Shown here: in pieces, positions 1 through 9,860 of the stretch | Layout of the letters: the number at the start of each line of letters is the position of its first letter | How positions within the stretch are numbered: position 1 is the stretch's first letter | The notes under the pieces: generated by a model | The model's input: the letters and a program-made list of their open reading frames with translations, nothing else | Databases searched by the model: none | What the model was told of the DNA's origin: nothing | NCBI GenBank assembly: GCA_964615095.1 | Contig: CAZTPX010000032.1 | Location: 9,374 to 73,373 of the forward strand | Reading direction: 5' to 3' | From: JANXQG01 sp964615095 | Lineage (GTDB): Bacteria; Planctomycetota; Planctomycetia; Pirellulales; Thermoguttaceae | DNA: 64,000 bases | Program-made: the position numbers and the translations under genes

Positions 1-1
1 G

Positions 2-286
2 ATTCTTTCGCCATTGGACGGTGCCGCTTTGGTAGCGGCCAGCGTAACCAGCGTAGGGAACCACGGTGCATTCAACGCATCTGACGCCGGCAATAATCTG
101 CAATCCACGGGTGACCGGGTGACGATTCGCCAGACGGGGGCGGGCAGCAGCTTGACCGATCCCGATGCGTGGGAGATCATCGCCGTCGAACGATTCGGGC
201 TGACGCAAAACATCTCTTGGGGAATCAACACCTACTATTTCGTCAACGGACTGTTTGTGAGCATCAACCACGTTCCGGGGGCGTAG
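2..286 (+). CDS. C-terminal end of an unknown protein (5' end outside window)
   Basis: The frame is open from the first bases of the window to a TAG at 284-286, so about 94 C-terminal residues are visible and the true start lies to the left. The visible part is rich in Gly, Ala, Ser, Thr and Asn, with alternating hydrophobic residues and a tail reading YYFVNGLFVSINHVPGA. That composition suggests a beta-rich extracellular or structural domain. I do not recognise the family and see no catalytic motif. A strong hairpin with a T run 115 bases downstream could be its terminator. Confidence 0.5.
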   Translation: MLSPLDGAALVAASVTSVGNHGAFNASDAGNNLQSTGDRVTIRQTGAGSSLTDPDAWEIIAVERFGLTQNISWGINTYYFVNGLFVSINHVPGA

Positions 287-400
287 ATATTCGCCTGCTC
301 TCCTTTTGATAGCCGCGAACACCCGTCACGCTCGACAAGGGCGAATGGGAAAAGATCAAAGAGTAGCCGGCAAGTGGCGGCGAATCTGTCGAATCGACTC

Positions 401-431
401 AACGGCCGAGTTGCGAGGCTCGGCCGTTTTT
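401..431 (+). terminator. Rho-independent terminator
   Basis: Two perfectly complementary 10-base arms (401-410 and 419-428) enclose an 8-base loop and run into a short T tract (427-431). This suits termination of the plus-strand gene ending at 286. Read on the minus strand there is no T tract, so it serves the minus-strand operon less well. Confidence 0.65.
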
Positions 432-485
432 CATTCGCCCAGCAACGAAACTAGAACTGCGTCGGCGGTCCGTTCGCCGGCTAGG

Positions 486-836
486 TTATTTCTTAACATA
501 GGCAAACATTCCACCTGCCGATTCCAGTTCTGCAAGATTATGGGGGATTGCGGCATGATGGAAACGCCAATTCGTGGCACCCGGTTTAGGTCCAAGCAGA
601 ATGAAATCTTCAATCTTCCCCTGAGCAACCCTTTCCAATGCATCGCGCCTCGTATCCCCATGAAACCCGATCACCACATGAGTAAGACCGGGCACGTCAG
701 AAAGTTTTACCTCATCGGTCGTAGCAGGGTTCTTGTGTGAACAGTGATTTCCGTCCAATTGAACAGCCGAACGATTAGCCGGGAGCCAACGCCGGATGAA
801 TTCTTGAAACTCTAAGAATGATGGATGTACCCTCAT
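486..836 (-). CDS. Unknown small protein, last gene of the R-M operon
   Basis: This 116-residue protein starts at an ATG preceded by a strong GGAGGAG ribosome-binding site a few bases upstream. It lies 46 bases after the preceding gene on the same strand and so probably closes the restriction-modification operon. It is a soluble, mixed-charge protein with several His residues (one stretch reads RFHHAAIPHN) and no membrane segment. I do not recognise a family. Its conserved-looking composition and ribosome site argue that it is real; the overlapping plus-strand frame at 306-740 is a shadow. Confidence 0.55.
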   Translation of the reverse strand: MRVHPSFLEFQEFIRRWLPANRSAVQLDGNHCSHKNPATTDEVKLSDVPGLTHVVIGFHGDTRRDALERVAQGKIEDFILLGPKPGATNWRFHHAAIPHNLAELESAGGMFAYVKK

Positions 837-882
837 ATTCTCCTCCCCGCGCCTTTGGCCTGGATCGCGGCCGGCCCCGGCC

Positions 883-1308
883 TTAGAACAGACCTCTGCT
901 AGTGATGTCCCACAGGACGATTATCCGCAGTCTTTCCGCTCCTTCATAAGTAAGGGCGAATGGGAGGTAGGGTTCACCAATTTCCCATTGCTTCAGATCG
1001 CCAACGGGGCAATAGCGGATGGTCTTTTTATGGACTGTGAGTTTCTTGACGGTGGCGATGATGGGTTCGATTGTCAGCGTCGAGTCCTGGTTGACGTCTG
1101 CCGGCGACAAGTTTGACTCGTCTTCTCCCTCACCTCGCCGCGGAACCACATTCACCCAGATCCTCGACGGCCATGGCTGAGTGATTCGCCACTTCGGAAT
1201 GTACAGCTCGAATCGGGTGTCGTCGATGTCCGCGTCCCACCGGAGCTTGTTGTCTGTTTCCTTTGCCGCTTCCAGGCGGGTCATTTCAATCAGTGCTTTG
1301 TCGATCAT
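883..1308 (-). CDS. Unknown 141-residue protein in the R-M operon
   Basis: The start ATG at 1308 has an AGGAGA ribosome-binding site and lies 24 bases past the helicase stop, so it is cotranscribed with the R-M genes. The protein is hydrophilic and Trp-rich. It contains a segment around residues 18-50 (WDADIDDTRFELYIPKW) that looks like alternating beta strands. No nuclease, methylase or DNA-binding motif is visible and I do not recognise the family. By position it may be a specificity, regulatory or accessory factor for the neighbouring restriction enzyme; that is inference only. Confidence 0.6.
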   Translation of the reverse strand: MIDKALIEMTRLEAAKETDNKLRWDADIDDTRFELYIPKWRITQPWPSRIWVNVVPRRGEGEDESNLSPADVNQDSTLTIEPIIATVKKLTVHKKTIRYCPVGDLKQWEIGEPYLPFALTYEGAERLRIIVLWDITSRGLF

Positions 1309-1332
1309 GCTTGAATCTCCTATTTGCTCGTA

Positions 1333-3444
1333 CTAATCCTGATGGCCACGATTTCCAAAACGTGGGTCACGGGTCAAATCGTCCAGGAACTCGGATGCCG
1401 GCTCCACGCTTGTAACGAGCAGATGATCCCTGGCCCGCGTACAAGCGACGTAGAGCAACTGGCGTTCGGTGTCGTAGACTTCCTGCAAATCGGCGTCGTC
1501 GCCCACAGTCTCAATGCGCTCCTGCAAAGGAACAACCTCATCATCGCAGGCCATTACCGCGACGACCCGGAACTCCAGCCCCTTGGCAAGGTGCATCGTG
1601 CCGATCGATACGTGGCCGGCGACGGTATCAACATTCTCATCAAGAACCTTGAAGTTCATCCCAGCTTCCTTGACCGCCGCTTCCGCCCGGTCCAACTGGG
1701 CCGACGATCGAACGAAGACACCGCATTCGTGAGGCAATACGCCCGCTGTCGCCCGTTCCTTCAGCCAGTCACAAACGACCTTGATCTCAGTTTTTTCGTC
1801 CTTCAGTCTCTCGATCACGGGCGGCGGCCCGTTGAACACGGAAACCGTATCGCTCCGGTCTTCGTCGTTGCCGTCAACATCGGTGACCTTCGGCCCCAGC
1901 AGCCGATCTGCTTGCATCCGGATCTGATGGGAGGTGCGGTAGTTGACCCGCAGCGTGCGCGATCGTCCGCGAATGTCCACGCCGAGCGATTTCCACGAAA
2001 AAGGCTGCTGAAAAATCCGCTGGCCGGGGTCGCCGGCAAAAAAGAGGGCATTCGGCCGATCGGCGCCAAGGGCGGCAAAAAACCGCAGTTCCGCGATGCC
2101 GATGTCTTGGGCCTCATCCACAATGGCAAAATCATAGGGCCGATTCTTGGCCTTCGCCAGTTCGGCAGCCAGGGCGGTGAACAACCCCGCCTGAGTGACC
2201 ATGTTCCGAGAGGTGAGTCCGGCGCGGACCCGATCAAAGATGGACCACAACACCACGCGTTGCGCCTCCGGCAGACGGGTTTTTCTGCCAATGCGTGCCA
2301 CATCGCGATAGGCTTCCCAAGATTCCAACTGCCATGCATCGACGATCTGCGCCCATTCCATAACCAGAAACCGGAGACTGAACTTATGACCGCCTACAGC
2401 CGCCGCCGATTCCTTGAGCAACTCCTGCAAAACCTTGTCGCTGACGATCGCCACCTTGCCGATACGCGATTTGTAGAGGCGCAAGGCGGTGTCGCTCAGC
2501 GATTGAACGTCGATGCGGTCAGCCAATCGAGGCTCACCGCTCACCAGTCGCCTAAGCTTGTTCTGGAGTGCATTTGCCAAAGTGTTTGAGAACGTCGTCA
2601 ACAGAACGCGGGCGTCGGAATTCGTGCGAGCTAGGTGTACCGCACGATGGATCGCGACGATCGTCTTGCCCGTTCCGGCGGAACCGGACACCCGCGCCGG
2701 CCCCGTATAGTCACGTTCGACCCATTGCCGTTGCTCCGGGTGCAAGAACACAGCCCACTTTTCCCACGGGAAATCGAGCGCACGTTGCAGTTCCTCGACG
2801 TTTGCCATCACGCGGAAACGGCGCAGGGCGTCGGGATGGTCGAACGGGTTCGCTTCGGCCACGGTAGATTGCGGTACTCGCGGGCGCCCGCCCGTTGCCA
2901 GTTCCAGCAGCGCTTCCCCGGCTTCTCCGGGCAGATGATCTGCCAGCGTCAGAAGTGTATCCTCGTTGGCCGATCGTACATCGTTGATCCACTCGGCCGG
3001 CACGCCATAACCCAGTAGATCGTCGTCCGAAATCTGGGCAAAGAGTGGCCGCGTTTTCTCGGCCTGTTTGGACGTTTTCGGCTTCGCACTGACGGGAACG
3101 GCGATCTCTTGCACCGTTTCGCGAATCTCGACCAGTTGTGCCGCGCCCGTCTTGGGGTGGGTTTCCAGCTTGCGACGTTCGGCCCAGGCGTAGGCTTTGT
3201 CGTGATGATCGACGTAGCATAGAAGCAGGCTGGCTTTCGTCTTGTGAACGATCAACCGAATGTCGCTCCCGGCCCGCAGCGACCAGAAGTTCTTGTCCTT
3301 GGCTTTTTCGAGCTTGTGAAACTTCATCCCCGGCGCCGCAGGGTTGAGTTGAAGGTCGAATGCGGTGGTCTTGACCGCCTTTTGCTCGTCGCCGGTCAGC
3401 CGGGCTAGGCTATCGGAAAACGTGTCTGCGATGAGGAATTGCAT
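1333..3444 (-). CDS. SF1 (UvrD-like) helicase with RelE-like N-terminal domain
   Basis: This 703-residue protein joins two modules. Residues 1 to about 110 resemble a RelE/ParE-type fold (mRNA-interferase-like, with KLEKAKDKNFWSLRAGSDIRLIVHK). Residues 240-690 are a superfamily 1 helicase: Walker A GSAGTGKT at 254-261, Walker B DEAQD, motif III GDPGQ, and the late motifs MHLAKGLEF and YVACTRARD. It starts 4 bases after the methyltransferase stop, so the two are translationally close. UvrD-like enzymes translocate 3' to 5' on single-stranded DNA using ATP. In this operon it probably works with the restriction complex on target DNA. Whether the RelE-like part is still an RNase is unknown. A plain DNA-repair role is the alternative. 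Confidence 0.88.
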   Translation of the reverse strand: MQFLIADTFSDSLARLTGDEQKAVKTTAFDLQLNPAAPGMKFHKLEKAKDKNFWSLRAGSDIRLIVHKTKASLLLCYVDHHDKAYAWAERRKLETHPKTGAAQLVEIRETVQEIAVPVSAKPKTSKQAEKTRPLFAQISDDDLLGYGVPAEWINDVRSANEDTLLTLADHLPGEAGEALLELATGGRPRVPQSTVAEANPFDHPDALRRFRVMANVEELQRALDFPWEKWAVFLHPEQRQWVERDYTGPARVSGSAGTGKTIVAIHRAVHLARTNSDARVLLTTFSNTLANALQNKLRRLVSGEPRLADRIDVQSLSDTALRLYKSRIGKVAIVSDKVLQELLKESAAAVGGHKFSLRFLVMEWAQIVDAWQLESWEAYRDVARIGRKTRLPEAQRVVLWSIFDRVRAGLTSRNMVTQAGLFTALAAELAKAKNRPYDFAIVDEAQDIGIAELRFFAALGADRPNALFFAGDPGQRIFQQPFSWKSLGVDIRGRSRTLRVNYRTSHQIRMQADRLLGPKVTDVDGNDEDRSDTVSVFNGPPPVIERLKDEKTEIKVVCDWLKERATAGVLPHECGVFVRSSAQLDRAEAAVKEAGMNFKVLDENVDTVAGHVSIGTMHLAKGLEFRVVAVMACDDEVVPLQERIETVGDDADLQEVYDTERQLLYVACTRARDHLLVTSVEPASEFLDDLTRDPRFGNRGHQD

Positions 3445-3448
3445 AATG

Positions 3449-6259
3449 CTACACCTTGAACACCTTCATCACCTCATCGCCCAGGTGGTTGATCACCTTG
3501 ACGGCGATCCGGCCGCCTTTGGGCTTGTCGAACGGACGCGACGTGTCACTGTGCAGCGTGGCCCAGGCTTCGGCGTTGATTTCAGCCTTGAGAGTGGTCT
3601 TCAGCGCCGTGTAGGGATCGTTCGCGCCAAGGAAGTAGGCGTGGCGGACAAAGAAGCTTTCTTCGTTGTAATCGGTGTCGATGAACCAGCAGGCGATGCC
3701 CTCGGCGCCGTCGCTGCGAACCTCGCCCGTATTGGGATGGAAAACATCCACGCCATTCACCTTGACCCGCACTTGCCCGCCATCGCCTTCCAAAATCTTG
3801 ATGTCGGGTTCGCCGAAGATGACGAACAGATTGCCCTTCCCGGTATTCTTCAGTTCGTCGGCCATGTGCAAATCGGCGTTCATACGGGCCTTCAGTATGG
3901 GAATGCGTCCCAACTTGTTGAACTCCGAGGAATGGGCATCGTAGTTGAACGCACAAGCGATCAGCACGTCGAAACCGGCGTCACCCGCCTCGCGGGCAGC
4001 GCACACGAGGTCTTGCCGTTGGACGGTACCAAACTCAGGGCCGATGAAGATCGCGGCGCGTTTTTCCGACTCTCCTTCCATGTATCGGCCTTCCGCGCAT
4101 ACGAAATGGCCCGGCCACGGACAAAGCGCGGTGAAGTCGATCTTGTCGGTCTTGTGGGCCTGCTCTACACCAGCGGTCTTGAGATTCTCAAGGATCATCT
4201 GGGCAAAACTCTGCGCATCCTCGTCGTCGGTATGTCGTGCGGCTGCGGGGTCGATCAGTTCATCGTTCTCGTTAACGCCCAATACGCGGTGGGGGGAAAG
4301 GCTCTCGACAGTGAAGGGACCGGCCACGCGGACCGTCTTCTTGTCCACGTAGGGCCTGTCGTACAGGTATTCAGGCTCAGCTTTGGTGGAGATTGACTCG
4401 TCGATCTCCTTCTGCCGTGCGATGCGGGCTTGCCACCAGTCGGCATGCAGTTTCTTCGCCTCACCCGTCCACTTGGCATCGGCTTCACGCGGGATTTCCC
4501 ATTCGTCCCACTTCTTCTTGAGCGCGTTGTTCAGCTTCTCACGGAGTGGTTCCAGCACGGCCTGCCACTTGTCCCAAATTACGTCGATCTCGGCGTTGTT
4601 GGCGATGGACTTCAGCGTGATGTGTGGCACACGCTCGTAGACAAAGCCCTGTCGGATGTTTTCGTACACTGGCTGGGTAGAGGGCGCTTTGCGGCTAACT
4701 TCGGCATCCTTGAGTTGGCCTTCGCGGGAATCGGCCAAAAGGTAATAGGCATAACGCGCCCCCATGAGGCGGGCGCGGGCCAGGGCCAGCGCTACCCGCG
4801 AGGTGTCGATCGTGATCCAGCGACGGCCCCACTGCTCGGCGACAGTGGCGGTGGTGCCTGAACCGCAGGTCGGATCGAGGACTAGGTCGCCTGGATCAGT
4901 GGCCATGAGCAAGCACCGTTGGATTGCCGTGGATGAAGTCTGGACTACGTATACTTTTGGGTCCGAACGACTCTGCACACCTCCGATGTCGGTCCACACG
5001 TTGTTAATAGGGGAGGCTGGGAAATCATCGAGGACACGAACATATCGAACAATGCTCTTGATAGCTTGAACACGTTGCGCTCGTATAAGACGATTCATTC
5101 CCTCCATGCTCGTCTTCCATACTGCGGGATGTGGGAAGAATTCACGTCCGTCCAAATGAACTGCGAAGCGAGTCTTGTCCACGCCAGTTTGCGACGTCAG
5201 ATTGTCAAGCGTGTAAATTCGGCTTCGGGGTGGAGGTGGCACTTTGCCTTGTCTTTCGTTCGCGGTCATCGGACGCCTTGTCCCATCCGCAAGTTCGAGT
5301 AGGTCATACTTGGTTGCCCCAGCTTGTCCAGCGCGTTTCTCATCGAAAAGTTGACGGTACTTGACTCGCGGAGCGTTTTTCGCGTACCACAGCACAAAAT
5401 CCGAAATGCCGGCTAAGACATTTGTTCCACCGGCACCGCTTCCAGCCCCCGTCGTCTTCGTATACGTAATAATCGACAGAAAATTCCCTTCTCCAAATAA
5501 TTCATCCATGACTGCCCGGACGCGATGCACGTTTTCATCACCAATTTGCACGAAGATCGAGCCGGAATCGGTAAGCAGATCGCGGGAAACGGTGAGCCGG
5601 TCGCGGAGGTAGGTCAGGTAACTATGGATGCCATCGCGCCAAGTATCGCGGAAGGCTTTGACCTGCTCCGGTTCGCGCGTGATATGATCGGCTTTGCCGT
5701 CAGTTACTTTGTTGCTGGTAGTGGACCACTGGAAGTTGCTGTTGAACTTGATACCATAGGGTGGATCGATGTAGATGCATTGAACCTTGCCGCGTAACCC
5801 CTCGCGCTCGGCCAGGCTGGCCATCACCTGGAGCGAGTCGCCCCAGATCATGCGGTTGCTCCAGTTTTGGTCGTGCTGGTAGAAGTCGGTTCTGTCCGCA
5901 CCGTCGGGAATGCCATTGAAGTCGGCGAAGAGGTCGAGTTGCTGCTCCTTGCCAGCCGCGGACTGCCTCAGCAGGTCGGCGATCAGAACCTTGGGGTGGA
6001 CCTTTTCCTGGATATACAACGGCATGGCATAAAAGACAAGATCGCTCCAGTCCTGCTCATCCTTCCCGCGCCAGACGAATTGTGGGTCAAGGTCGCGGTT
6101 ACGCCGCTCGTAGGCCACCCGAATCGGGTTCTGTTGTTCCTGCTTTACAACCGATTGATATTCCGCCGTGGGGATGTTTTTCCGCTTGTCGGCGTCGTGC
6201 GTAATCGACTCAACGGTCTTCTTGCCGTCATTCTTCTTGCTGGGCTTTTTCTTTGCCAT
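3449..6259 (-). CDS. Type III-like site-specific adenine-N6 DNA methyltransferase (Mod)
   Basis: This 936-residue enzyme has the beta-class order of motifs: DPPY (catalytic motif IV) at residues 165-168 precedes the AdoMet-binding DPTCGSGTT in the middle of the protein. This is the arrangement of type III Mod subunits and related N6-adenine methylases. The start has an AAGGAAA ribosome site and lies 10 bases after the restriction gene. It is longer than a classical Mod (about 600-650 residues). The extra C-terminal 350 residues may hold target-recognition or partner-binding domains. It should methylate host sites and so protect them from the adjacent restriction subunit. The recognition sequence cannot be read from the protein. 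Confidence 0.9.
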   Translation of the reverse strand: MAKKKPSKKNDGKKTVESITHDADKRKNIPTAEYQSVVKQEQQNPIRVAYERRNRDLDPQFVWRGKDEQDWSDLVFYAMPLYIQEKVHPKVLIADLLRQSAAGKEQQLDLFADFNGIPDGADRTDFYQHDQNWSNRMIWGDSLQVMASLAEREGLRGKVQCIYIDPPYGIKFNSNFQWSTTSNKVTDGKADHITREPEQVKAFRDTWRDGIHSYLTYLRDRLTVSRDLLTDSGSIFVQIGDENVHRVRAVMDELFGEGNFLSIITYTKTTGAGSGAGGTNVLAGISDFVLWYAKNAPRVKYRQLFDEKRAGQAGATKYDLLELADGTRRPMTANERQGKVPPPPRSRIYTLDNLTSQTGVDKTRFAVHLDGREFFPHPAVWKTSMEGMNRLIRAQRVQAIKSIVRYVRVLDDFPASPINNVWTDIGGVQSRSDPKVYVVQTSSTAIQRCLLMATDPGDLVLDPTCGSGTTATVAEQWGRRWITIDTSRVALALARARLMGARYAYYLLADSREGQLKDAEVSRKAPSTQPVYENIRQGFVYERVPHITLKSIANNAEIDVIWDKWQAVLEPLREKLNNALKKKWDEWEIPREADAKWTGEAKKLHADWWQARIARQKEIDESISTKAEPEYLYDRPYVDKKTVRVAGPFTVESLSPHRVLGVNENDELIDPAAARHTDDEDAQSFAQMILENLKTAGVEQAHKTDKIDFTALCPWPGHFVCAEGRYMEGESEKRAAIFIGPEFGTVQRQDLVCAAREAGDAGFDVLIACAFNYDAHSSEFNKLGRIPILKARMNADLHMADELKNTGKGNLFVIFGEPDIKILEGDGGQVRVKVNGVDVFHPNTGEVRSDGAEGIACWFIDTDYNEESFFVRHAYFLGANDPYTALKTTLKAEINAEAWATLHSDTSRPFDKPKGGRIAVKVINHLGDEVMKVFKV

Positions 6260-6268
6260 ATTGTTTCC

Positions 6269-9200
6269 TTACAGCGATTTTGCCATCGCTTTCTGGGCGA
6301 CGGCGGAATCGATCATCTTGTTGAATTCGCTTTCGACCTTGGCCTTGAAGTCCGCTTCGATCTGATAAACCTCAGTGAACTCGGCGAAAGCCCAGCGGCC
6401 AAACGTGCCGAGGTTGTTCACGCCGGGCACCCAGTACAGATCCATCGTCGATTTCTTCTCTTTCGCATCCTCGCGGCGGTAGCCTTTGATCTCGACAACG
6501 AGGTGCAACAGGTCGGGGGTTCCGTCCGGCTTCGGCGGGTGTCCGTCGTCCACCAGCACAACGAAGTCGGGTCGATACTTGCGCATTTCCGAGCCGTAGC
6601 GATAGGGAACTTCGAGGCCAAGATTATGGTTCTTCACGTAGGCGACGACCTTCGGGTGCGATTCGGCCACGCGGCAGAACTCGGCCTCCCAATCACTGTC
6701 GAGAACCACCCAGTTGATATGACAGCGACGGGCGTCCGTCTCCCAACGGTCGGTCTTGGAGGTATTGAAGCGAACGTGATTCGTGGAACCGATGGGGTTG
6801 TAAGGGTCGAGAAGCGCCTTGATCGGGCGATCGCCGATGAATTTCCGCGTGATCCCGTCGGTAATGCGTTTGCAGGCCATGTCGGCAAGCTGTTGGTACA
6901 TGAGCAGCGCGGGGTACGTATCGCCCTTGCAGACGAGCGAAGTGTCCAGCCATTGCTTGGCGATGCGTTTCAGTTGGCCGAAGAGATGGAGCTTTGGCTC
7001 CTCGCCGGGGTCTCGCCATTGCGTGTAGAGGAGACGCTGTGTGACGTGGTAGAGGAGGGTAGACGGCCGCATGTCGGCAAGATGTTCCAGATTGAGGTCT
7101 ACCCCTTCTCCAATGATGCCCGAATTTCGCGTAATGGACGGCCCGACAAGATCGGGCGTGAGTTCCAGAACGGAATCGGCGTTGAACTCAGCACTCAGCC
7201 GCTCCGTCGGAAGTTCCACGCGATAGCCTTCGACACGCGGGAAGCGGATTTCAAGCGCGTCGCGGTCGGGTCGCACGGCCTTGACCTGGATCGTCTCGCG
7301 TGGCGGCTGCGGCAGGGCGATGACCGGCTTGGCCGTGAAGTCAAACGGAATGCCGAAGACATCGGCATATTCCACGTTGAACAGCCCCTCCTCGTTGAGG
7401 TCGTAGGACTGACGGCGGAGAGCGCGGCCGATGACCTGCTCGCAGAGAAGTTGTGTACCAAAGGCGCGAACCCCCAGCACATGAGTCACAGTATTGGCGT
7501 CCCAGCCTTCCGTCAGCATGGATACGGAAACGACGCAGCGGATTGAACCACCCAACTGCCCCGGCTTGCCAACCGTGTTCATAACCTCGCGGAGCAGTTC
7601 CTGGTCGGTGATGGTCTCGCCCTGTCGTTGGTCGCCGGTGCGCTCCACGATCTCGCGGCGGAAGCGTTCAATCTCGTCGGCCGCCATGCCGCGGAAGTTA
7701 TCGTCAAGCGCATCGCCGGCTTCGAGTTGCTCACTGTCGATAAGCAAGGTGTTCGGCCGCGGGAGTGGGTTGCCGGTAGTCTCGTCAAAGTTGCGGAAAA
7801 GCGCGAGTCGCCCATTTTCCAATGTCGTCGTGCCGTCTTCATGCTGCCGATGAAAACCGGAAATGAAGTCGTAGACCAGCTTGGAGATGGCAGTATTCTG
7901 GCAGACGATGATAAAGCACGGCGGCACCGGACGCCCTTTTTCCTCCCAAAGCTTGAACGTCTTCTCGTAGTGGCCGTAGAGTACCTGCAAGGCCGTTTGC
8001 AGCCGCGTCGGCAATTTGAGGGGGTCAAGTCCTTCGGCCTTGCCGCGGCCCTTCTTGGGCATGTCCTTACGAATGTTCTCCCACAGATTGCGGTACATCG
8101 GCATTTCATCACCGGGGATGTTCTCGGCAATGGGGACACGGGGCAGTTTGACGATGCCGCACTCGATGGCGTCCATGAGCGAAAAATCGTTCATCGTCCA
8201 AGGAAACAGCGTTCCTTCGACATAGCCTGAACCGCTAAGAAAGAAGGGAGTTGCCGAAAGGTCGAAAACGCGGGCCAGCCCCAATTTTCGATTTACGGCT
8301 TCGAGGCCGGAAATCCAAAGGCGGGCGGCCTCCTTGTTTTTCTCGGCTTCCTTTTTCTCATCGCCTTTCAGGTCTTCGTCGGCGGCATCGTGCGGCTTCT
8401 CGCGGTAGCAATGGTGCGCTTCGTCGTTGAGAACAAGGATATTCTTCATGCCCATCAGGTCAGGCATCACCCGCTGAAGCATCTGGCCCTCGGTTTCCAG
8501 GGTTTCCAGCGTTTCGCCGCGCCAGCCTTCGATGGCGGCGCGGGTGCCCTTGGACACGTCGGTCCTTTCCCGCAACTTGAAGGCATGAAAGTTCGTAATG
8601 ACGATCTTGGCCCGCCTCACGTCGTCCAACAGGTCATTGGGCACCAGTTCGCGGCTGGCGTAGTAGCTGTCCGGGTCGTTCGGCCGAAGCACGCGCAGAC
8701 GGTCTTTGATAGTCAGGCCCGGCGTGACGACCAGAAAACCGCGTGTGAAGTTTTTGCTGTCGCTACGGCGAGCAGCGTTGATCGTCTGCCACGCGATCAG
8801 CATGGCCATGACCGTGGTCTTGCCCGCAGCGGTGGCCAGCTTGAGCGCCAGACGCAGGAGTTCGGGATTCGCATCTGTGCTGGCGGCGGCCAGATGTGCC
8901 AGGATTCGCTTTCCGTGCTTGGAGTTCGGCGCGACCTCTGTCAACCAAATTACCGTCTCGACCGCCTCGACCTGGCAGAAAAACGGACGTATGTCGCCGA
9001 ACTGGTGATGCCGCCAGTGCTGAAGCAACCGCGCCGTTTCGGGCGTCACTCTCCACTGGCTCGGATTCGGCAGTAGTCGCCACTGGTCAACGTAACCGCG
9101 GACCTCGTTGATGATCGCCGAGGTCTCGTCGTACTGCTGTTCCTTCGTCGAGAGTCCCTTGCCCTCGTCGAAAACGAAGGCTTGCTGGCTCGATTTTCCC

Positions 9201-9361
9201 TTGACCTTCTTCGGCTTAGGAATGGGTGTTATGAATTCCGCCCGGCGACGAGCTTCGATGATCTTTTGCGTCGGCTGCCCCTGGGGATCAAGCTCCCAAT
9301 GCCGCTGCGGACATTCATAAGGCGAATTCAGGATCGGATGCTCAAAGAATGGATTGGCCAT
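6269..9361 (-). CDS. Type III-like restriction subunit: SF2 helicase plus PD-(D/E)XK nuclease
   Basis: This 1030-residue protein has Walker A (ATAAGKTT, 176-183), a DEAH box (313-316), motif III SATPF (369-373), and a motif VI-like EQVIGRALRR. These are the marks of a ResIII-type SF2 motor. Near the C-terminus, RPDFVV followed by VVEIKG (about 930-960) gives the D...ExK active site of a PD-(D/E)XK nuclease. It is the first gene of the operon, upstream of the methylase, which reverses the usual mod-res order of type III systems. It resembles the large restriction endonucleases annotated as the BPTD_3080 family, recalled from memory and not checked. It likely cleaves unmodified invading DNA. 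Confidence 0.88.
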   Translation of the reverse strand: MANPFFEHPILNSPYECPQRHWELDPQGQPTQKIIEARRRAEFITPIPKPKKVKGKSSQQAFVFDEGKGLSTKEQQYDETSAIINEVRGYVDQWRLLPNPSQWRVTPETARLLQHWRHHQFGDIRPFFCQVEAVETVIWLTEVAPNSKHGKRILAHLAAASTDANPELLRLALKLATAAGKTTVMAMLIAWQTINAARRSDSKNFTRGFLVVTPGLTIKDRLRVLRPNDPDSYYASRELVPNDLLDDVRRAKIVITNFHAFKLRERTDVSKGTRAAIEGWRGETLETLETEGQMLQRVMPDLMGMKNILVLNDEAHHCYREKPHDAADEDLKGDEKKEAEKNKEAARLWISGLEAVNRKLGLARVFDLSATPFFLSGSGYVEGTLFPWTMNDFSLMDAIECGIVKLPRVPIAENIPGDEMPMYRNLWENIRKDMPKKGRGKAEGLDPLKLPTRLQTALQVLYGHYEKTFKLWEEKGRPVPPCFIIVCQNTAISKLVYDFISGFHRQHEDGTTTLENGRLALFRNFDETTGNPLPRPNTLLIDSEQLEAGDALDDNFRGMAADEIERFRREIVERTGDQRQGETITDQELLREVMNTVGKPGQLGGSIRCVVSVSMLTEGWDANTVTHVLGVRAFGTQLLCEQVIGRALRRQSYDLNEEGLFNVEYADVFGIPFDFTAKPVIALPQPPRETIQVKAVRPDRDALEIRFPRVEGYRVELPTERLSAEFNADSVLELTPDLVGPSITRNSGIIGEGVDLNLEHLADMRPSTLLYHVTQRLLYTQWRDPGEEPKLHLFGQLKRIAKQWLDTSLVCKGDTYPALLMYQQLADMACKRITDGITRKFIGDRPIKALLDPYNPIGSTNHVRFNTSKTDRWETDARRCHINWVVLDSDWEAEFCRVAESHPKVVAYVKNHNLGLEVPYRYGSEMRKYRPDFVVLVDDGHPPKPDGTPDLLHLVVEIKGYRREDAKEKKSTMDLYWVPGVNNLGTFGRWAFAEFTEVYQIEADFKAKVESEFNKMIDSAVAQKAMAKSL

Positions 9362-9860
9362 CAGAAACTACCTTTCAAAGAGGGCCGGGCCGGCGCGCAC
9401 TCCGTTTCGGCGGATTGCTACCCCTCTAGTGGTGGAAGTCCGTCGTCGTCTCCTCAATCCGGGGTGTAAAGCCTGATTCTAACCCCACCAGAGTGGCCCG
9501 ACAAGCAATTGCCCGTCAATAAATTCTTTCCACATACGGACTTGGGTCCGGTTGTGCCATCTGGCGAAGGCTGACGGCCCGTGCCATACCTTATAGGGTG
9601 GGGTAGCCTGGCTGTGGGCACGCGGGTAGGCCGTCGCTGGTGCCGAAGTCCGTTTCAAATCATGGCCACGGCGGACTTCATTTCGGTCGGTTGTGAACGC
9701 GTTGTCCCAAATTGGGGAGGTCGCTCCCAAGCACTTGCGTAGAATTACTAATGCTCAGAGAAAATAATTTCGACGACATTGCAGTGCGTCTAAACCCGAA
9801 TTAGAATAGCCCTCGGCTAAGCCTGGTCGGGCAGACGTAACCGAGCAAGGATGTCAAGAG
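9362..9860. other. Intergenic region between divergent R-M and protease units
   Basis: About 500 bases without a convincing gene. The 83-residue minus frame at 9479-9730 has poor composition and no ribosome site. The left end carries the AAAGG ribosome site of the restriction gene. The right end carries a candidate promoter for the small ORF and the protease. Confidence 0.5.
9779..9807 (+). promoter_or_regulatory. Candidate promoter for the small ORF-protease unit
   Basis: A good -10 element TAGAAT (9802-9807) lies 17 bases from a weak -35 TTGCAG (9779-9784). The first ATG of the unit follows 53 bases later. It is placed mainly on the -10 and the spacing. Confidence 0.35.

Noticed and set aside
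306..740. 144-residue plus-strand frame near the left edge
   Set aside because: It crosses the terminator hairpin and overlaps the minus-strand gene with a strong ribosome site; its composition is random-like.
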